Shown in pieces: positions 8,405 to 16,960 of a stretch of 64,000 nt of DNA. Below the pieces are notes generated by a model, which saw nothing but the letters and a program-made list of their open reading frames with translations, was not told the origin of the DNA and made no database searches. The stretch's first letter is position 1, and every line of letters begins with the position of its first letter. This DNA comes from Lysobacterales bacterium. GTDB lineage: Bacteria; Pseudomonadota; Gammaproteobacteria; Xanthomonadales; Ahniellaceae. The position numbers and the translations under genes are program-made. The DNA is taken from positions 248,001 to 312,000 of the forward strand of contig JADKHK010000013.1 of assembly GCA_016721845.1 (NCBI GenBank), in the 5' to 3' direction.

Positions 8405-8892
8405 CGGATCATGTTCGTCCACACCGCGTGGTAGTTGTAGCCGCCCTCGCGCATTTCTTCGATCGCGTCTTCGGCCGACCAGTCCTCGACGATCATGCGA
8501 TAGGCGGCGATCACCGTGCCGGTTCGGTCGGCACCATGGCGGCAGTGCAGCAGCACGGGCTGGTTCTCGGGGTCGATCAGCGCCTTCAACGCCCGCATCA
8601 CTTCGTCGTGATCGACATCCCAGCTCTCGATCGGTGCGTGGATGCGCTGGGCATCCGGCAGCAGCTTGGCGTCATCGGCCGACCAGCGCAGTGAAATCAC
8701 CGACTTGATGCCGAGTCCCGAGAGCGCATCCTGCGCACCATCGCGCGGCTGGGCGCTGCGATAGATCGTTGCCGATACGCGATGCAGGTTTGGCAGCGCG
8801 GGGCTCTCGATCGGCTGCGCCCACTCGTGCGGGCGTGCCGACGTCGCCGCGGCGACGACCAGAAGGGCCGCGGCAAGTGCGGTGCGGATCAT
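8338..8892 (-). CDS. Exported dual-specificity/tyrosine phosphatase
   Basis: A 184-residue protein with a cleavable signal peptide (MIRTALAAALLVVAAATSARP) and a dual-specificity phosphatase fold. The active-site loop LLHCRHGADRTG matches HCxxGxxRT, and the upstream ISLRW segment supplies the usual preceding strand. The general-acid Asp is probably in the SWDVDHDE stretch. Export suggests that its substrate is periplasmic or extracellular, so it is not obviously the counterpart of the cytoplasmic kinase domain encoded on the opposite strand. The ATG overlaps the miaB stop by 4 nt, so translation is probably coupled to miaB. The last 67 bp are antisense to the kinase gene. Confidence 0.8.
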   Translation of the reverse strand: MIRTALAAALLVVAAATSARPHEWAQPIESPALPNLHRVSATIYRSAQPRDGAQDALSGLGIKSVISLRWSADDAKLLPDAQRIHAPIESWDVDHDEVMRALKALIDPENQPVLLHCRHGADRTGTVIAAYRMIVEDWSAEDAIEEMREGGYNYHAVWTNMIRYLRKLDVAAARAELGRATASP

Positions 8893-10235
8893 GCGGCCGC
8901 CTCGGTTGCTGCGACGAGCCGGCCGCGCAAGGAGTTCGTGCGCACCTCGGTGATCACCACATCGACGAATTGTCCGATCAACGCTTTGGGCGCCGGGAAG
9001 TTCACGTTGCGCATGTTTTCGGTACGGCCGGTCAAATCGTTCGGGCTCCTCTTGCTGACGCACTCCACCAGCACGCGCTGGACGCTTCCGACCATGGATT
9101 CGCTGATCTTCGTCGAGTTGGCCGTGATTGCGGCCTGCAACTGTTGCAGGCGCTCGAGCTTCAGCGCCTCCGGGGTGTCGTCGGCGAGATTCGCGGCCGG
9201 TGTGCCGGGACGGCGCGAGTAGACGAAGCTGAAGCTCTGGTCGAACCCGATGTCCTCGCACAGCTTCAAGGTTGCGGCAAAGTCTTTTTCGGTCTCGCCC
9301 GGAAATCCGACAATGATGTCGGTGCTGACCGAGATGTCGGGGCGCACCGCGCGGAGCTTGCGGATGCGTGCCTTGAACTCCAGCACGGTGTAGCCGCGCT
9401 TCATCGCCGCTAGGACGCGGTCGGAGCCCGACTGCACCGGCAGATGCAGGTAGTTCGCGAGCTTCGGCACGTTGGCATAGGCATCGACCAGGCGATCGGT
9501 GAATTCCATCGGGTGCGAGGTCGTGAAGCGGATGCGGCCGATGCCGGGCAGGGCCGCGATGGCTTCGATCAGGAAGGCGAGATCGGCGACATCGCCGTCG
9601 TCCATCTCGCCGCGGTAGGCATTGACGTTCTGGCCGAGCAGGTTGACCTCGCGCACGCCCAGCTGTTCGAGGGCGCGGACCTCGGTCATGACATCGTCGA
9701 AGCGACGCGACACTTCTTCGCCGCGGGTATAGGGCACGACGCAGAAGGCGCAGTATTTCGAGCAACCTTCCATGATCGACACGAAGGCGGTCGGGCCGTC
9801 CTTGCGCGGCGGCGGCAAGTGATCGAACTTTTCGATCTCCGGAAACGAGATGTCGACTTGCGGCCGGCTCGACGTCCGATTCGCCTCGATCATCTCCGGC
9901 AAGCGGTGCAGGGTCTGCGGACCGAACACCAGGTCGACATAGGGCGCGCGGTCGATGATCGCTTCGCCTTCCTGGGAGGCGACGCAGCCGCCGACACCAA
10001 TGATCACATTCCCGCCGCGGGCCTTCTTGAGTTCGCGCCAGCGGCCAAGCTGGCTGAACACTTTCTCCTGCGCCCGCTCGCGGATCGAGCAGGTGTTGAT
10101 CAGGATGACGTCGGCTTCGGCCTCGTTGTCGGTCACTTCCAGGCCATGCGAAGCCGCGAGCACGTCGGCCATCTTGGTCGAGTCGTACTCGTTCATCTGG
10201 CAACCATGGGTCTTGATGAACAGCTTGCCGGACAT
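8889..10235 (-). CDS. miaB: tRNA-2-methylthio-N6-isopentenyladenosine-37 synthase MiaB
   Basis: A 448-residue radical-SAM methylthiotransferase that adds the 2-methylthio group to i6A37 of tRNAs reading UNN codons. The N-terminal MTTase domain has its three cluster cysteines in KTHGCQMNEYDS, INTCSIRERA and GVGGCVASQEG. The radical-SAM motif CxxxCxxC is seen in EGCSKYCAFCVVPYTRG. A TRAM domain closes the protein. Length and motif order are normal for the family. The start at 10235 gives the canonical N-terminus MSGKLFIKTHGC and has GAGG upstream. The phosphatase gene follows with a 4-nt overlap. Cytoplasmic. Confidence 0.97.
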   Translation of the reverse strand: MSGKLFIKTHGCQMNEYDSTKMADVLAASHGLEVTDNEAEADVILINTCSIRERAQEKVFSQLGRWRELKKARGGNVIIGVGGCVASQEGEAIIDRAPYVDLVFGPQTLHRLPEMIEANRTSSRPQVDISFPEIEKFDHLPPPRKDGPTAFVSIMEGCSKYCAFCVVPYTRGEEVSRRFDDVMTEVRALEQLGVREVNLLGQNVNAYRGEMDDGDVADLAFLIEAIAALPGIGRIRFTTSHPMEFTDRLVDAYANVPKLANYLHLPVQSGSDRVLAAMKRGYTVLEFKARIRKLRAVRPDISVSTDIIVGFPGETEKDFAATLKLCEDIGFDQSFSFVYSRRPGTPAANLADDTPEALKLERLQQLQAAITANSTKISESMVGSVQRVLVECVSKRSPNDLTGRTENMRNVNFPAPKALIGQFVDVVITEVRTNSLRGRLVAATEAAA

Positions 10236-10391
10236 CGGGACAACCTCGGGATCGAAAAAGCCGCGCAGTTTATGTCTTCCGGGTTGGATATTGTAGGCTG
10301 TCAAGGCGCCCGCACTGGCAAATCGCGGGCGAATTCGCGAAACTTTCACGGCGCCCGGCTGGTCCGATCGCCGTTCCCGAAGTGTTCTGCC

Positions 10392-10406
10392 GGAGTGTTC
10401 TGCTTG
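10392..10406 (+). promoter_or_regulatory. Shine-Dalgarno and TTG start of the lytic transglycosylase
   Basis: GGAG at 10392-10395 is followed after 8 nt by TTG at 10404. The in-frame GTG at 10395 overlaps the GGAG itself and so lacks a usable ribosome site. This spacing decides the start. Confidence 0.55.
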
Positions 10407-11108
10407 CGTCCGACCCGTTTCCTGCCCCTGCTGCTCCTCATCCCGCTCGCCGCGACTGCGGGGGACGTGCGCGTGTTCAAGGACAAGAGCGGTGTCATCA
10501 ATATTGTCAGCACGAACAGCCGTCTTCCCGGCACCGGCGAGCGCTATTACAAGCGCGTCGATGCCAGAGGCACCGTGCATTTCACCTCGAAACCGCCGAT
10601 GTCCGGGGGCTACTCGGTGGTCTTCGTCGATGCCTGCCCGGCGTGCGACATCCACTCGACCGTGAACTGGAACGCGACACGCTTGAACACGACGGCTTAC
10701 GCGGATGAAATCGCGGCGGCGGCGGCCGATTACGGGGTCGATGCGTCGCTGGTGCGGGCCCTGATTCATGCCGAGTCGGCGTTCAATCCGAATGCGCGCT
10801 CGAACAAGGGTGCGCAGGGACTGATGCAGTTGATGCCGGCGACCGCCGGCATGTACGGCGTGAGCAACGCCTACGATGCCGGACAGAACATCAAGGCCGG
10901 CGTCGAACACCTCGCCGGATTGCTCGACCGTTATGACGGCGACATCAAGCTCGCCGCGGCTGCTTACAACGCCGGCGAAGGCGCAGTGAAGAAGTACGGC
11001 GGCGTGCCGCCCTATGCCGAGACGCGCGTCTACGTCGATCGCGTCGAGATCCTGATGAAGCGGTACCAGCAGGCGCTCGCAACCGCCGGGGTCGGGGCTT
11101 CGTCCTGA
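10404..11108 (+). CDS. Exported soluble lytic transglycosylase (SLT/GH23), DUF4124-like N-terminus
   Basis: About 234 residues from a TTG start, giving a signal peptide (RPTRFLPLLLLIPLAATAG). Residues about 20-75 form a DUF4124-like segment (VFKDKSGVINIVS, GTVHFTSKPP). The SLT domain follows: catalytic Glu in LIHAESAFNPNARS, then GLMQLMPATA and AAAYNAGEGAV, all diagnostic of goose-lysozyme-type transglycosylases that cleave peptidoglycan to 1,6-anhydro-MurNAc. It acts in the periplasm. It diverges from miaB across about 168 bp (10236-10403), which must hold both promoters; I cannot place them confidently. Downstream spacing (83 bp) suggests it is a single gene. Confidence 0.88.
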   Translation: MRPTRFLPLLLLIPLAATAGDVRVFKDKSGVINIVSTNSRLPGTGERYYKRVDARGTVHFTSKPPMSGGYSVVFVDACPACDIHSTVNWNATRLNTTAYADEIAAAAADYGVDASLVRALIHAESAFNPNARSNKGAQGLMQLMPATAGMYGVSNAYDAGQNIKAGVEHLAGLLDRYDGDIKLAAAAYNAGEGAVKKYGGVPPYAETRVYVDRVEILMKRYQQALATAGVGASS

Positions 11109-11191
11109 TCTGCTGTCTCGGGGCCGTGTCCGGTCCCGCGCACATTCTCCGTTCCCTGCGATGAATCCCACATCGCCACCCGGAGAACGTC

Positions 11192-12295
11192 ATGCATCCC
11201 ACCTCACCGTTTCGTTGCGCCCTGTTGCTGCTGGTCTCTCTTCTCGGGTCGACCGGTGCTTCCGCGGCCGTGTACTGCGCGTCGAACGCGACCGATCTGC
11301 AAAACATGCTGGACGCGGCCGCCGGCAGTGCCGATGACGACATCATCCGCGTGCGTTTGGGCAACTTTGTCGCACCCGGCGACGTCAACGGCTTCACCTA
11401 TGTCTCGGGCAACGACGGCGCGCTGACGATTTCCGGCAACTGGACCGGCAACGTCGCGAATCCCGGCAGCTGCGCGCGCCAGCTGGAGACGCAGCAAGTG
11501 ACCTGGCTGACCGGGAACGGGCAGCGCCGTGCACTCACCGCGTCGATGACCTCGATGTCGCCCGGCATCCTGCGCATCGAGCAGATCCAGTTCCTGGACG
11601 GGCTGACCGGGCTCTCGAGCTTCGGCGGTTGCGTGTCGATCGCGTCGGCCTATGGCACGGTCCAGATCGAACGCAGCGTGTTCGCGGGCTGCATCGCGCC
11701 GCTGGGCGACGGCGGTGGCCTCGCGCTGCAGGCGAAGTCGGCGCAGATCAAAGGCAATGTGTTCCATCACAACACTGCCCGTCGCGGCGGCGCGGCGTTC
11801 ATCGATGGCCGTGGCGGCGCGCTGGTGCTGAACAACAATACCGTCGCCGACAATCTGGCCGAGGGCCTGACCGGTGCCGCAGGGGGCATCCAGTTCGTCA
11901 AGTCCGGCATCGACGGCGCGGCTGCCGCGGTGTGGGCCAGCAACAACCTCGTCTGGGGCAACAACGCCGGCACCGATCGCTACGACATCGACGTGAGCGG
12001 GTTGTCGGCCAATGCCGCCGTGCTGCGCTACAACCATCTCGGTGTGGTGAAAGGCACGCCGGCGCCGAGCAGCAGCAATACGACTTCGGGCGACCCGCAC
12101 TTCGTCCTGGCGTCGCGGGAGTTCTGGTTTCATTACGCGACCACCCCGGCATCCGTCGCACGCAACAGCGGCAACAACGCCCCGACCGGCGGCCTGACCA
12201 GCATCGACATCAACGGCGGCTTGCGGATCCAGGGCGTCGCGGTGGATCGCGGTGCATTCGAACTCGACGAGTTGTTCGGCAGCAGCTTCGAGTGA
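11192..12295 (+). CDS. Secreted right-handed beta-helix protein with C-terminal SSFE tail
   Basis: A 367-residue exported protein. The signal peptide runs to about residue 25 (GSTGASA) and the start is supported by CGGAGAA upstream. The body has parallel beta-helix character, with repeated short strands separated by Asn/Gly turns (GNVFHHNTARRGGAAF, LVLNNNTVADNLAEG), like proteins labelled choice-of-anchor Q. It ends AFELDELFGSSFE, a tail of the same shape as those on the proteins at 1-1356, 1903-3927 and 3929-5365. Its stop is 4 bp from the convergent DegS-like gene. No catalytic residues of a polysaccharide lyase stand out, so function is unassigned. Confidence 0.65.
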   Translation: MHPTSPFRCALLLLVSLLGSTGASAAVYCASNATDLQNMLDAAAGSADDDIIRVRLGNFVAPGDVNGFTYVSGNDGALTISGNWTGNVANPGSCARQLETQQVTWLTGNGQRRALTASMTSMSPGILRIEQIQFLDGLTGLSSFGGCVSIASAYGTVQIERSVFAGCIAPLGDGGGLALQAKSAQIKGNVFHHNTARRGGAAFIDGRGGALVLNNNTVADNLAEGLTGAAGGIQFVKSGIDGAAAAVWASNNLVWGNNAGTDRYDIDVSGLSANAAVLRYNHLGVVKGTPAPSSSNTTSGDPHFVLASREFWFHYATTPASVARNSGNNAPTGGLTSIDINGGLRIQGVAVDRGAFELDELFGSSFE

Positions 12296-12299
12296 TCGA

Positions 12300-13415
12300 T
12301 CAAGGCGTCTTCGGTCGCTGGATCAGTTCGACTTCGGTGACGAATTCGACGCCGACGCGCAGTGCCCGCACCGTGGCCTTGCTCCCCGGCGCCAGCGCGG
12401 CTTCGCGCGAACGCAAGTCGCCTTCGTCGCCGATCAGCTGATTGTTGAATTCAACGACGACATCGCCCGGCTTGAGCCCGGCGTTGTCGGCCGGCCCGCC
12501 CGGCAGCAGCAGCGCGATCTGCGCGCCACGCTGCTGCACGGTGCCCTCCGCAGCAGGCGAAGCCGGTGCGCCGGCATATTCGGCGCCCATCCAGCCGCGG
12601 ATCACTTCGCCGTGCTGGACGATCTGGTCGAGCACCCGCCGCGCCGACGCCGCCGGGATGGCAAAGCTGATGCCGAGCCCGGTGCCGAACTGGGCGGTAT
12701 TGATACCGACCAGATCGCCATTGGCATTGACCAGCGCGCCGCCGGAATTGCCGGAGTTGATCGCTGCATCGGTCTGGATGAAGTCTTCGTAGCGACTCAG
12801 GCTCAATTGATTGCGCCCGGTCGCGCTGACAATGCCGAGCGTGACCGTCTGCGCCAGTCCGTAGGGATTCCCGATCGCGAGCACGACATCGCCAGCGCTG
12901 AGGGCTTCCGGTGCCGCGAAATGGGCTGCCGGCAGTTTCGCGCCTTCGACCTTGATGACGGCAAGGTCGGTTTCCTGGTCGACGCCGATCACGCGCGCCG
13001 ACGTGATGCGCCCGTCCCAGAGTCCGATGAAGATGTCGTCTGCGCCCTCGACCACGTGATGGTTGGTCAGCACGTAGCCGTCGTCGCGCACGATGACGCC
13101 CGAGCCGAGGCTGCGTTCAAGGCGCTTGCGTGCCGGCCCGAGGGTGACGCCGTTGTAGCGATTCTGGGTCGGGTCGGTGAACATGCGGTAGGGCTGCTCG
13201 GCAACCACGCGCTGAGTGTAGATGCTGACCACCGACGGTCCGGCCTTCTGCACGGCCGCACTGTACGAGCTGGGCGCTGGCGCCGGCATCGCCGCGGGCG
13301 CCGGGGAAGTGTTGACGAAGCGTTCCGGCCACAGTCGCGTGGCGACGAAGGCGATGGCGAGGCCGAGCACGACGAACTGCAGGACGAACAGGGCGGTCTG
13401 GGTGAGTTTGCGCAT
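12300..13415 (-). CDS. DegS/AlgW-like membrane-anchored serine protease
   Basis: About 371 residues. An N-terminal transmembrane anchor (residues 8-28) is followed by a trypsin-like domain with catalytic H120 (TNHHVVEG), D150 (ETDLAVIK) and S224 (NSGNSGGAL). One PDZ domain follows (about 270-365, GGPADNAGLKPGDVVVEFN). An anchored protease with a single PDZ is the DegS/AlgW layout, not the two-PDZ DegP layout. DegS-type proteases sense misfolded outer-membrane proteins and start cleavage of an anti-sigma factor such as RseA/MucA. A start at 13424 is also possible. The divergent neighbour is petA, and sspB, whose product helps degrade cut RseA, lies 3.5 kb away. Confidence 0.85.
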   Translation of the reverse strand: MRKLTQTALFVLQFVVLGLAIAFVATRLWPERFVNTSPAPAAMPAPAPSSYSAAVQKAGPSVVSIYTQRVVAEQPYRMFTDPTQNRYNGVTLGPARKRLERSLGSGVIVRDDGYVLTNHHVVEGADDIFIGLWDGRITSARVIGVDQETDLAVIKVEGAKLPAAHFAAPEALSAGDVVLAIGNPYGLAQTVTLGIVSATGRNQLSLSRYEDFIQTDAAINSGNSGGALVNANGDLVGINTAQFGTGLGISFAIPAASARRVLDQIVQHGEVIRGWMGAEYAGAPASPAAEGTVQQRGAQIALLLPGGPADNAGLKPGDVVVEFNNQLIGDEGDLRSREAALAPGSKATVRALRVGVEFVTEVELIQRPKTP

Positions 13416-13483
13416 GGCCGGCATTCTGACAACGGTTGGCTGCGTTTGTCCGTGCCGGATGGCCGGGTCGGGCACGGATTCGA

Positions 13484-13513
13484 TTGTCCTTGATGGAGCC
13501 GATCCACTAGAAT
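13484..13513 (+). promoter_or_regulatory. Predicted sigma-70 promoter of petABC
   Basis: TTGTCC at 13484-13489 and TAGAAT at 13508-13513 are separated by 18 bp, about 60 bp before the petA start. This is a reasonable match to sigma-70 consensus but was found by eye only. Confidence 0.45.
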
Positions 13514-13571
13514 CCTGCGTCCTTTGGCTCCCAGAGCCATCCCGATTTCACATCATCGTATGGGGTTTCCC

Positions 13572-14174
13572 ATGGCAGAGCAGGGTGTTAACCACGGGCG
13601 TCGGCGGTTTCTGACCGCGACCACCGCCGTGGTGGGGGGCGTCGGCGGCGTGTTCGCCGCCGTGCCGTTCATCAAGGCGTGGCAGCCGAGCGCACGTGCG
13701 CAAACCGCCGGTGCGCCGGTCATCGCCGATATCAGCAAGCTGGAGGTCGGTGCCCGCGTCATCACGATGTGGCGCGGCCAACCGGTCTGGATCATCCGGC
13801 GCACGCCGGACGTCGTCGAGGCCTTGTCCACGCTGGACGGTCGTCTCAAGGATGCCAAGTCCGACAACCTGGACCAGCAGCCGGACTATGCACGCAACGA
13901 AACCCGTTCGCGCAAGCCCGAGATCGCGGTCATGGTCGGCATCTGCACCCACCTCGGCTGTTCGCCGACGTTCGTGCCTGAAATGCTGCCGCAGGCCTTC
14001 GACGGCGAATGGAAGGGCGGCTTCTATTGTCCTTGCCACAACTCGCGCTTCGACATGGCCGGTCGCGTCTTCCAGAACGTGCCGGCGCCGGACAATCTGC
14101 GCATCCCGCCGTATTTCTTCATCGACGACAACACCATCATGATCGGCGTCGACGCCGATCCGAAGGCGGCCTGA
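13572..14174 (+). CDS. petA: Ubiquinol-cytochrome c reductase, Rieske iron-sulfur subunit
   Basis: This 200-residue subunit of cytochrome bc1 carries the 2Fe-2S cluster that takes electrons from ubiquinol. Ligands are in C125-T-H127-L-G-C130 and C153-P-C155-H156-N-S. The N-terminus has a twin-arginine-like stretch (GRRRFLTATT) followed by one transmembrane helix, as expected for a Tat-inserted Rieske protein. An in-frame ATG at 13560 would add four residues; 13572 is chosen because it gives the usual short N-terminus. petB follows after 2 nt. The protein acts at the periplasmic face of the inner membrane. Confidence 0.96.
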   Translation: MAEQGVNHGRRRFLTATTAVVGGVGGVFAAVPFIKAWQPSARAQTAGAPVIADISKLEVGARVITMWRGQPVWIIRRTPDVVEALSTLDGRLKDAKSDNLDQQPDYARNETRSRKPEIAVMVGICTHLGCSPTFVPEMLPQAFDGEWKGGFYCPCHNSRFDMAGRVFQNVPAPDNLRIPPYFFIDDNTIMIGVDADPKAA

Positions 14175-14176
14175 TC

Positions 14177-15427
14177 ATGAGCACGAACGTCATCAACCGT
14201 GTCATCGACGGCGCCAATGGCTGGATGCAGGACCGTGCGCCGGGCCTGTTCCAGTGGTGGGACCGCCACGCCGCCAAGTACTACGCACCGAAGAATTTCA
14301 ACTTCTGGTACTTCTTCGGTTCGCTTGCGCTGCTGGTGTTCGTCAACCAGATCCTCACCGGCATCTGGCTGACCATGAACTTCAAGCCGACGGCAGCGGA
14401 AGCCTTCGACTCTGTCGAATACATCATGCGCGACGTCGAGTGGGGCTGGCTGATCCGCTACATGCATTCGACCGGGGCCTCGGCCTTCTTCATCGTCGTC
14501 TACCTGCACATGTTCCGCGGTCTGATCTATGGCTCGTACCAGAAGCCGCGAGAACTGGTGTGGACGCTCGGCGTGGTGATCTTCCTGGTGCTGATGGCCG
14601 AAGCCTTCTTCGGCTACGTCCTGCCCTGGGGCCAGATGTCCTACTGGGGAGCGCAGGTGATTACCTCGCTGTTCAGTGCGGTGCCGGTCATCGGCCCCGA
14701 CCTGGTCGAGTTCATCCGCGGCGACTACCTGATTTCCGATGCCACGCTGAACCGCTTCTTCGCGCTGCACGTGATCGCCCTGCCGTTCGTGCTGGCCGGA
14801 CTGATCTACCTCCATCTGATGGCTTTGCACGAAGTCGGATCGAACAATCCGGACGGCGTCGACATCAAGAAGGTCAAGGACAAGGCGACCGGCATCCCGA
14901 AGGACGGCATTGCCTTCCATCCGTACTACACGGTCAAGGACATCTTCGGAACGTCGTTCTTCCTGATGATCTTCGCCTTCATCATCTTCTTCGAGCCCAC
15001 CGTGGGTGGCTGGTTCCTGGAGCACGACAATTTCAGTGCCGCGAACCCGATGGTGACGCCGCAACACATCAAGCCGGTCTGGTACTTCACGCCTTACTAC
15101 GCGATGTTGCGCGCCATCCCTGACAAGCTGATCGGCGTCATCGTGATGGGTGCCGCGACCCTGATCTTCTTCGCGGTGCCATGGCTGGATCGTTCCAAGG
15201 TGAAGTCAATTCGCTACCGCGGCCCGATCACCAAGGTGATGATCACGCTGTTCGTGATCAGCTTCTGCGTGCTCGGCTGGCTCGGCGCGCAGTCGGGCAG
15301 CGACACCCAGAAGCTGGTCGCGCAGATCCTGACCTTCTTCTACTTCTCGTTCTTCTTCACGATGCCGATCTGGACCGCGGTCGACAAGACCAAGCCCGTG
15401 CCCGAGCGCGTCACCTTCGATCACTGA
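14177..15427 (+). CDS. petB: Ubiquinol-cytochrome c reductase, cytochrome b subunit
   Basis: A 416-residue, multi-helix membrane subunit that binds two b hemes. The bis-His ligands appear as H97/H111 (YMHSTG, YLHMFRG) and H198/H213 (FFALHVIALP, YLHLMALH). The second pair is 15 rather than 14 apart because of one extra residue, which I recall as usual in beta/gammaproteobacteria. The family motif EVGSNNPDG and a PVWYFTPYYA segment (PEWY-like region of the Qo site, here K-P-V-W-Y rather than P-E-W-Y) are visible. It is the second gene of petABC, 2 nt after petA and 8 nt before petC. Confidence 0.97.
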   Translation: MSTNVINRVIDGANGWMQDRAPGLFQWWDRHAAKYYAPKNFNFWYFFGSLALLVFVNQILTGIWLTMNFKPTAAEAFDSVEYIMRDVEWGWLIRYMHSTGASAFFIVVYLHMFRGLIYGSYQKPRELVWTLGVVIFLVLMAEAFFGYVLPWGQMSYWGAQVITSLFSAVPVIGPDLVEFIRGDYLISDATLNRFFALHVIALPFVLAGLIYLHLMALHEVGSNNPDGVDIKKVKDKATGIPKDGIAFHPYYTVKDIFGTSFFLMIFAFIIFFEPTVGGWFLEHDNFSAANPMVTPQHIKPVWYFTPYYAMLRAIPDKLIGVIVMGAATLIFFAVPWLDRSKVKSIRYRGPITKVMITLFVISFCVLGWLGAQSGSDTQKLVAQILTFFYFSFFFTMPIWTAVDKTKPVPERVTFDH

Positions 15428-15435
15428 GACCGACC

Positions 15436-16179
15436 ATGAAGAAGCTGATTGCACTCGCATTTTCCCTCGTCGCTTCGTTGGCCCAGGCCAGCGGCGGTAC
15501 CGGCGTCACGATCCACAGTTCGGGCGCCGACCTGTCCGACCAGGCCTCGCTGCAGCGCGGCGCGGCCCTGTTCATGAACTACTGCATGGGCTGCCATTCG
15601 CTCAAATACCTGCGTTATTCGCGCATGGCCGCAGATCTGGGCCTCACCGAAGAACAGGTGATGGGTTCGATGAATTTCACCGGGATCAAGTTCGGCGAGG
15701 CCATGACCGTCGCGCTGAAACCGGTCGATGGTGAAAAATGGATCGGCAAGGCGCCGCCGGACCTGTCCCTGACCGCTCGTGTGCGTGGCAGCGCCGACTG
15801 GATCTATACCTATCTGAAGAGCTTCTATCGCGATCCGTCGCGCCCGCTGGGCTGGAATAACACGCTGTTTCCCGGCGCCAGCATGCCGAACGTGTTGTGG
15901 GAGCTGCAGGGCGTGCAATCGGCGGTGTTCGACGCGCCGCACGGTGGCCAGGCCGGGGCCGCCCCGGTGTTCTCGCACTTCGAGCAGGCCCAGCCGGGCC
16001 GCTTGAAGGCCGAGGAATATGATCAGGTTGCGCGCGATCTCTCGAACTTCCTGCAGTATGCGGCCGAGCCCGCCGGCCTGAAGCGTCAGCAGATCGGCGT
16101 CTGGGTCCTGGCATTCCTTGCGGTCCTGACGCTGCTGACGTGGTTGCTGAAGCACGAGTACTGGCGCGACGTGCACTGA
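15436..16179 (+). CDS. petC: Ubiquinol-cytochrome c reductase, cytochrome c1 subunit
   Basis: A 247-residue c-type cytochrome that passes electrons from the Rieske centre to soluble cytochrome c. It has a signal peptide (MKKLIALAFSLVASLAQA), the heme motif C50-M-G-C-H54 and a likely Met ligand in GASMPNVLWE. A C-terminal transmembrane anchor (IGVWVLAFLAVLTLLTWLL) holds the heme domain at the periplasmic face. It is the last gene of petABC, closed by a hairpin at 16198-16219. Confidence 0.96.
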   Translation: MKKLIALAFSLVASLAQASGGTGVTIHSSGADLSDQASLQRGAALFMNYCMGCHSLKYLRYSRMAADLGLTEEQVMGSMNFTGIKFGEAMTVALKPVDGEKWIGKAPPDLSLTARVRGSADWIYTYLKSFYRDPSRPLGWNNTLFPGASMPNVLWELQGVQSAVFDAPHGGQAGAAPVFSHFEQAQPGRLKAEEYDQVARDLSNFLQYAAEPAGLKRQQIGVWVLAFLAVLTLLTWLLKHEYWRDVH

Positions 16180-16197
16180 TCGTTGACGCCGATCGCG

Positions 16198-16219
16198 AGG
16201 CCCGGGTGAAACCGGGCCT
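16198..16219 (+). terminator. Hairpin terminator after petC
   Basis: AGGCCCGG (16198-16205) pairs with CCGGGCCT (16212-16219) around a GTGAAA loop, 18 bp after the petC stop. The T run that follows is weak, so termination may be partial. Confidence 0.55.
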
Positions 16220-16283
16220 TGCCATTTTCGGGCCGACGCGATATTCCGGATTCAGCTGTTTCCGGACACGGAGGTAATCCGAC

Positions 16284-16952
16284 GTGAGCAACGTGAATCC
16301 GCCCCCGTGGGGCGCCAAGCGCAAGGCCGCCACGGCGGTCCGCGCGCGCACTGTGCTGACTCTGTTCTCAGGGCGCGACGATATCGACAGTCATCGCGTC
16401 CGGCTTGTGCTGGCGGCCAAGGCGGTCGGTTATGACCTGGTGGTCGTCGATCCTGCAAAACCCCCCGAGGACCTGATCGAACTCAATCCTTACAACAGCG
16501 TGCCGACCCTGGCCGACCGCGAATTGTCGCTGTACGACGTCGACGTGATCTGCGAGTACCTCGACGAGCGCTATCCGCATCCGCCCTTGTTGCCGGTCGA
16601 TCCGCTGTCACGCGCCCGGGTGCGTCTTGCGGTCCGGCGCATCGAACGCGACTGGTTGTCGCAGGTCGAGGCGATCCAGACCGGGAGCAAGGCGGTTGCC
16701 GAGGCTGCCCGCAAGCGTCTGCGCGAAGGTCTTGTCGCCACGTTGCCGGCGTTCAAAGCCTCGAAGTTCTTCCTGAATCCCGAGATGAGTCTGGCCGACT
16801 GCGCACTGGCACCCTTGATCTGGCGATTGCCATCGCTGTCGGTGCAATTGCCCAAGGAAGCCCAGGTCATCATTGACTATGGCGAACGCATTTTCCGCAA
16901 TCCTGCATTCACTCGCAGCATGACCGATACCGAAAAGCAGCTGCGCCCTTGA
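16284..16952 (+). CDS. sspA: Stringent starvation protein A
   Basis: A 222-residue GST-fold protein that binds RNA polymerase and changes transcription during starvation and stress. The thioredoxin-like N-terminal half (LTLFSGRDDIDSHRVRLVL, NPYNSVPTLADRELSLYD) and all-helical C-terminal half match the family. The usual 'VICEYLDERYPHPPLLP' segment is present. About 20 extra residues precede the GST fold. The start is GTG at 16284 with a strong GGAGG nine bases upstream. It is immediately followed by sspB; the pair after petABC is the standard order in gamma- and betaproteobacteria. Confidence 0.95.
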   Translation: MSNVNPPPWGAKRKAATAVRARTVLTLFSGRDDIDSHRVRLVLAAKAVGYDLVVVDPAKPPEDLIELNPYNSVPTLADRELSLYDVDVICEYLDERYPHPPLLPVDPLSRARVRLAVRRIERDWLSQVEAIQTGSKAVAEAARKRLREGLVATLPAFKASKFFLNPEMSLADCALAPLIWRLPSLSVQLPKEAQVIIDYGERIFRNPAFTRSMTDTEKQLRP

Positions 16953-16960
16953 GTCGAACG

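Noticed and set aside
8893..10203. N-terminal extension of the phosphatase frame up to 10203
   Set aside because: It reads through the miaB gene in another frame; the phosphatase has its own signal peptide start at 8892.
10236..11171. N-terminal extension of the miaB frame up to 11171
   Set aside because: It is antisense to the lytic transglycosylase, and the canonical MiaB start with GAGG is at 10235.
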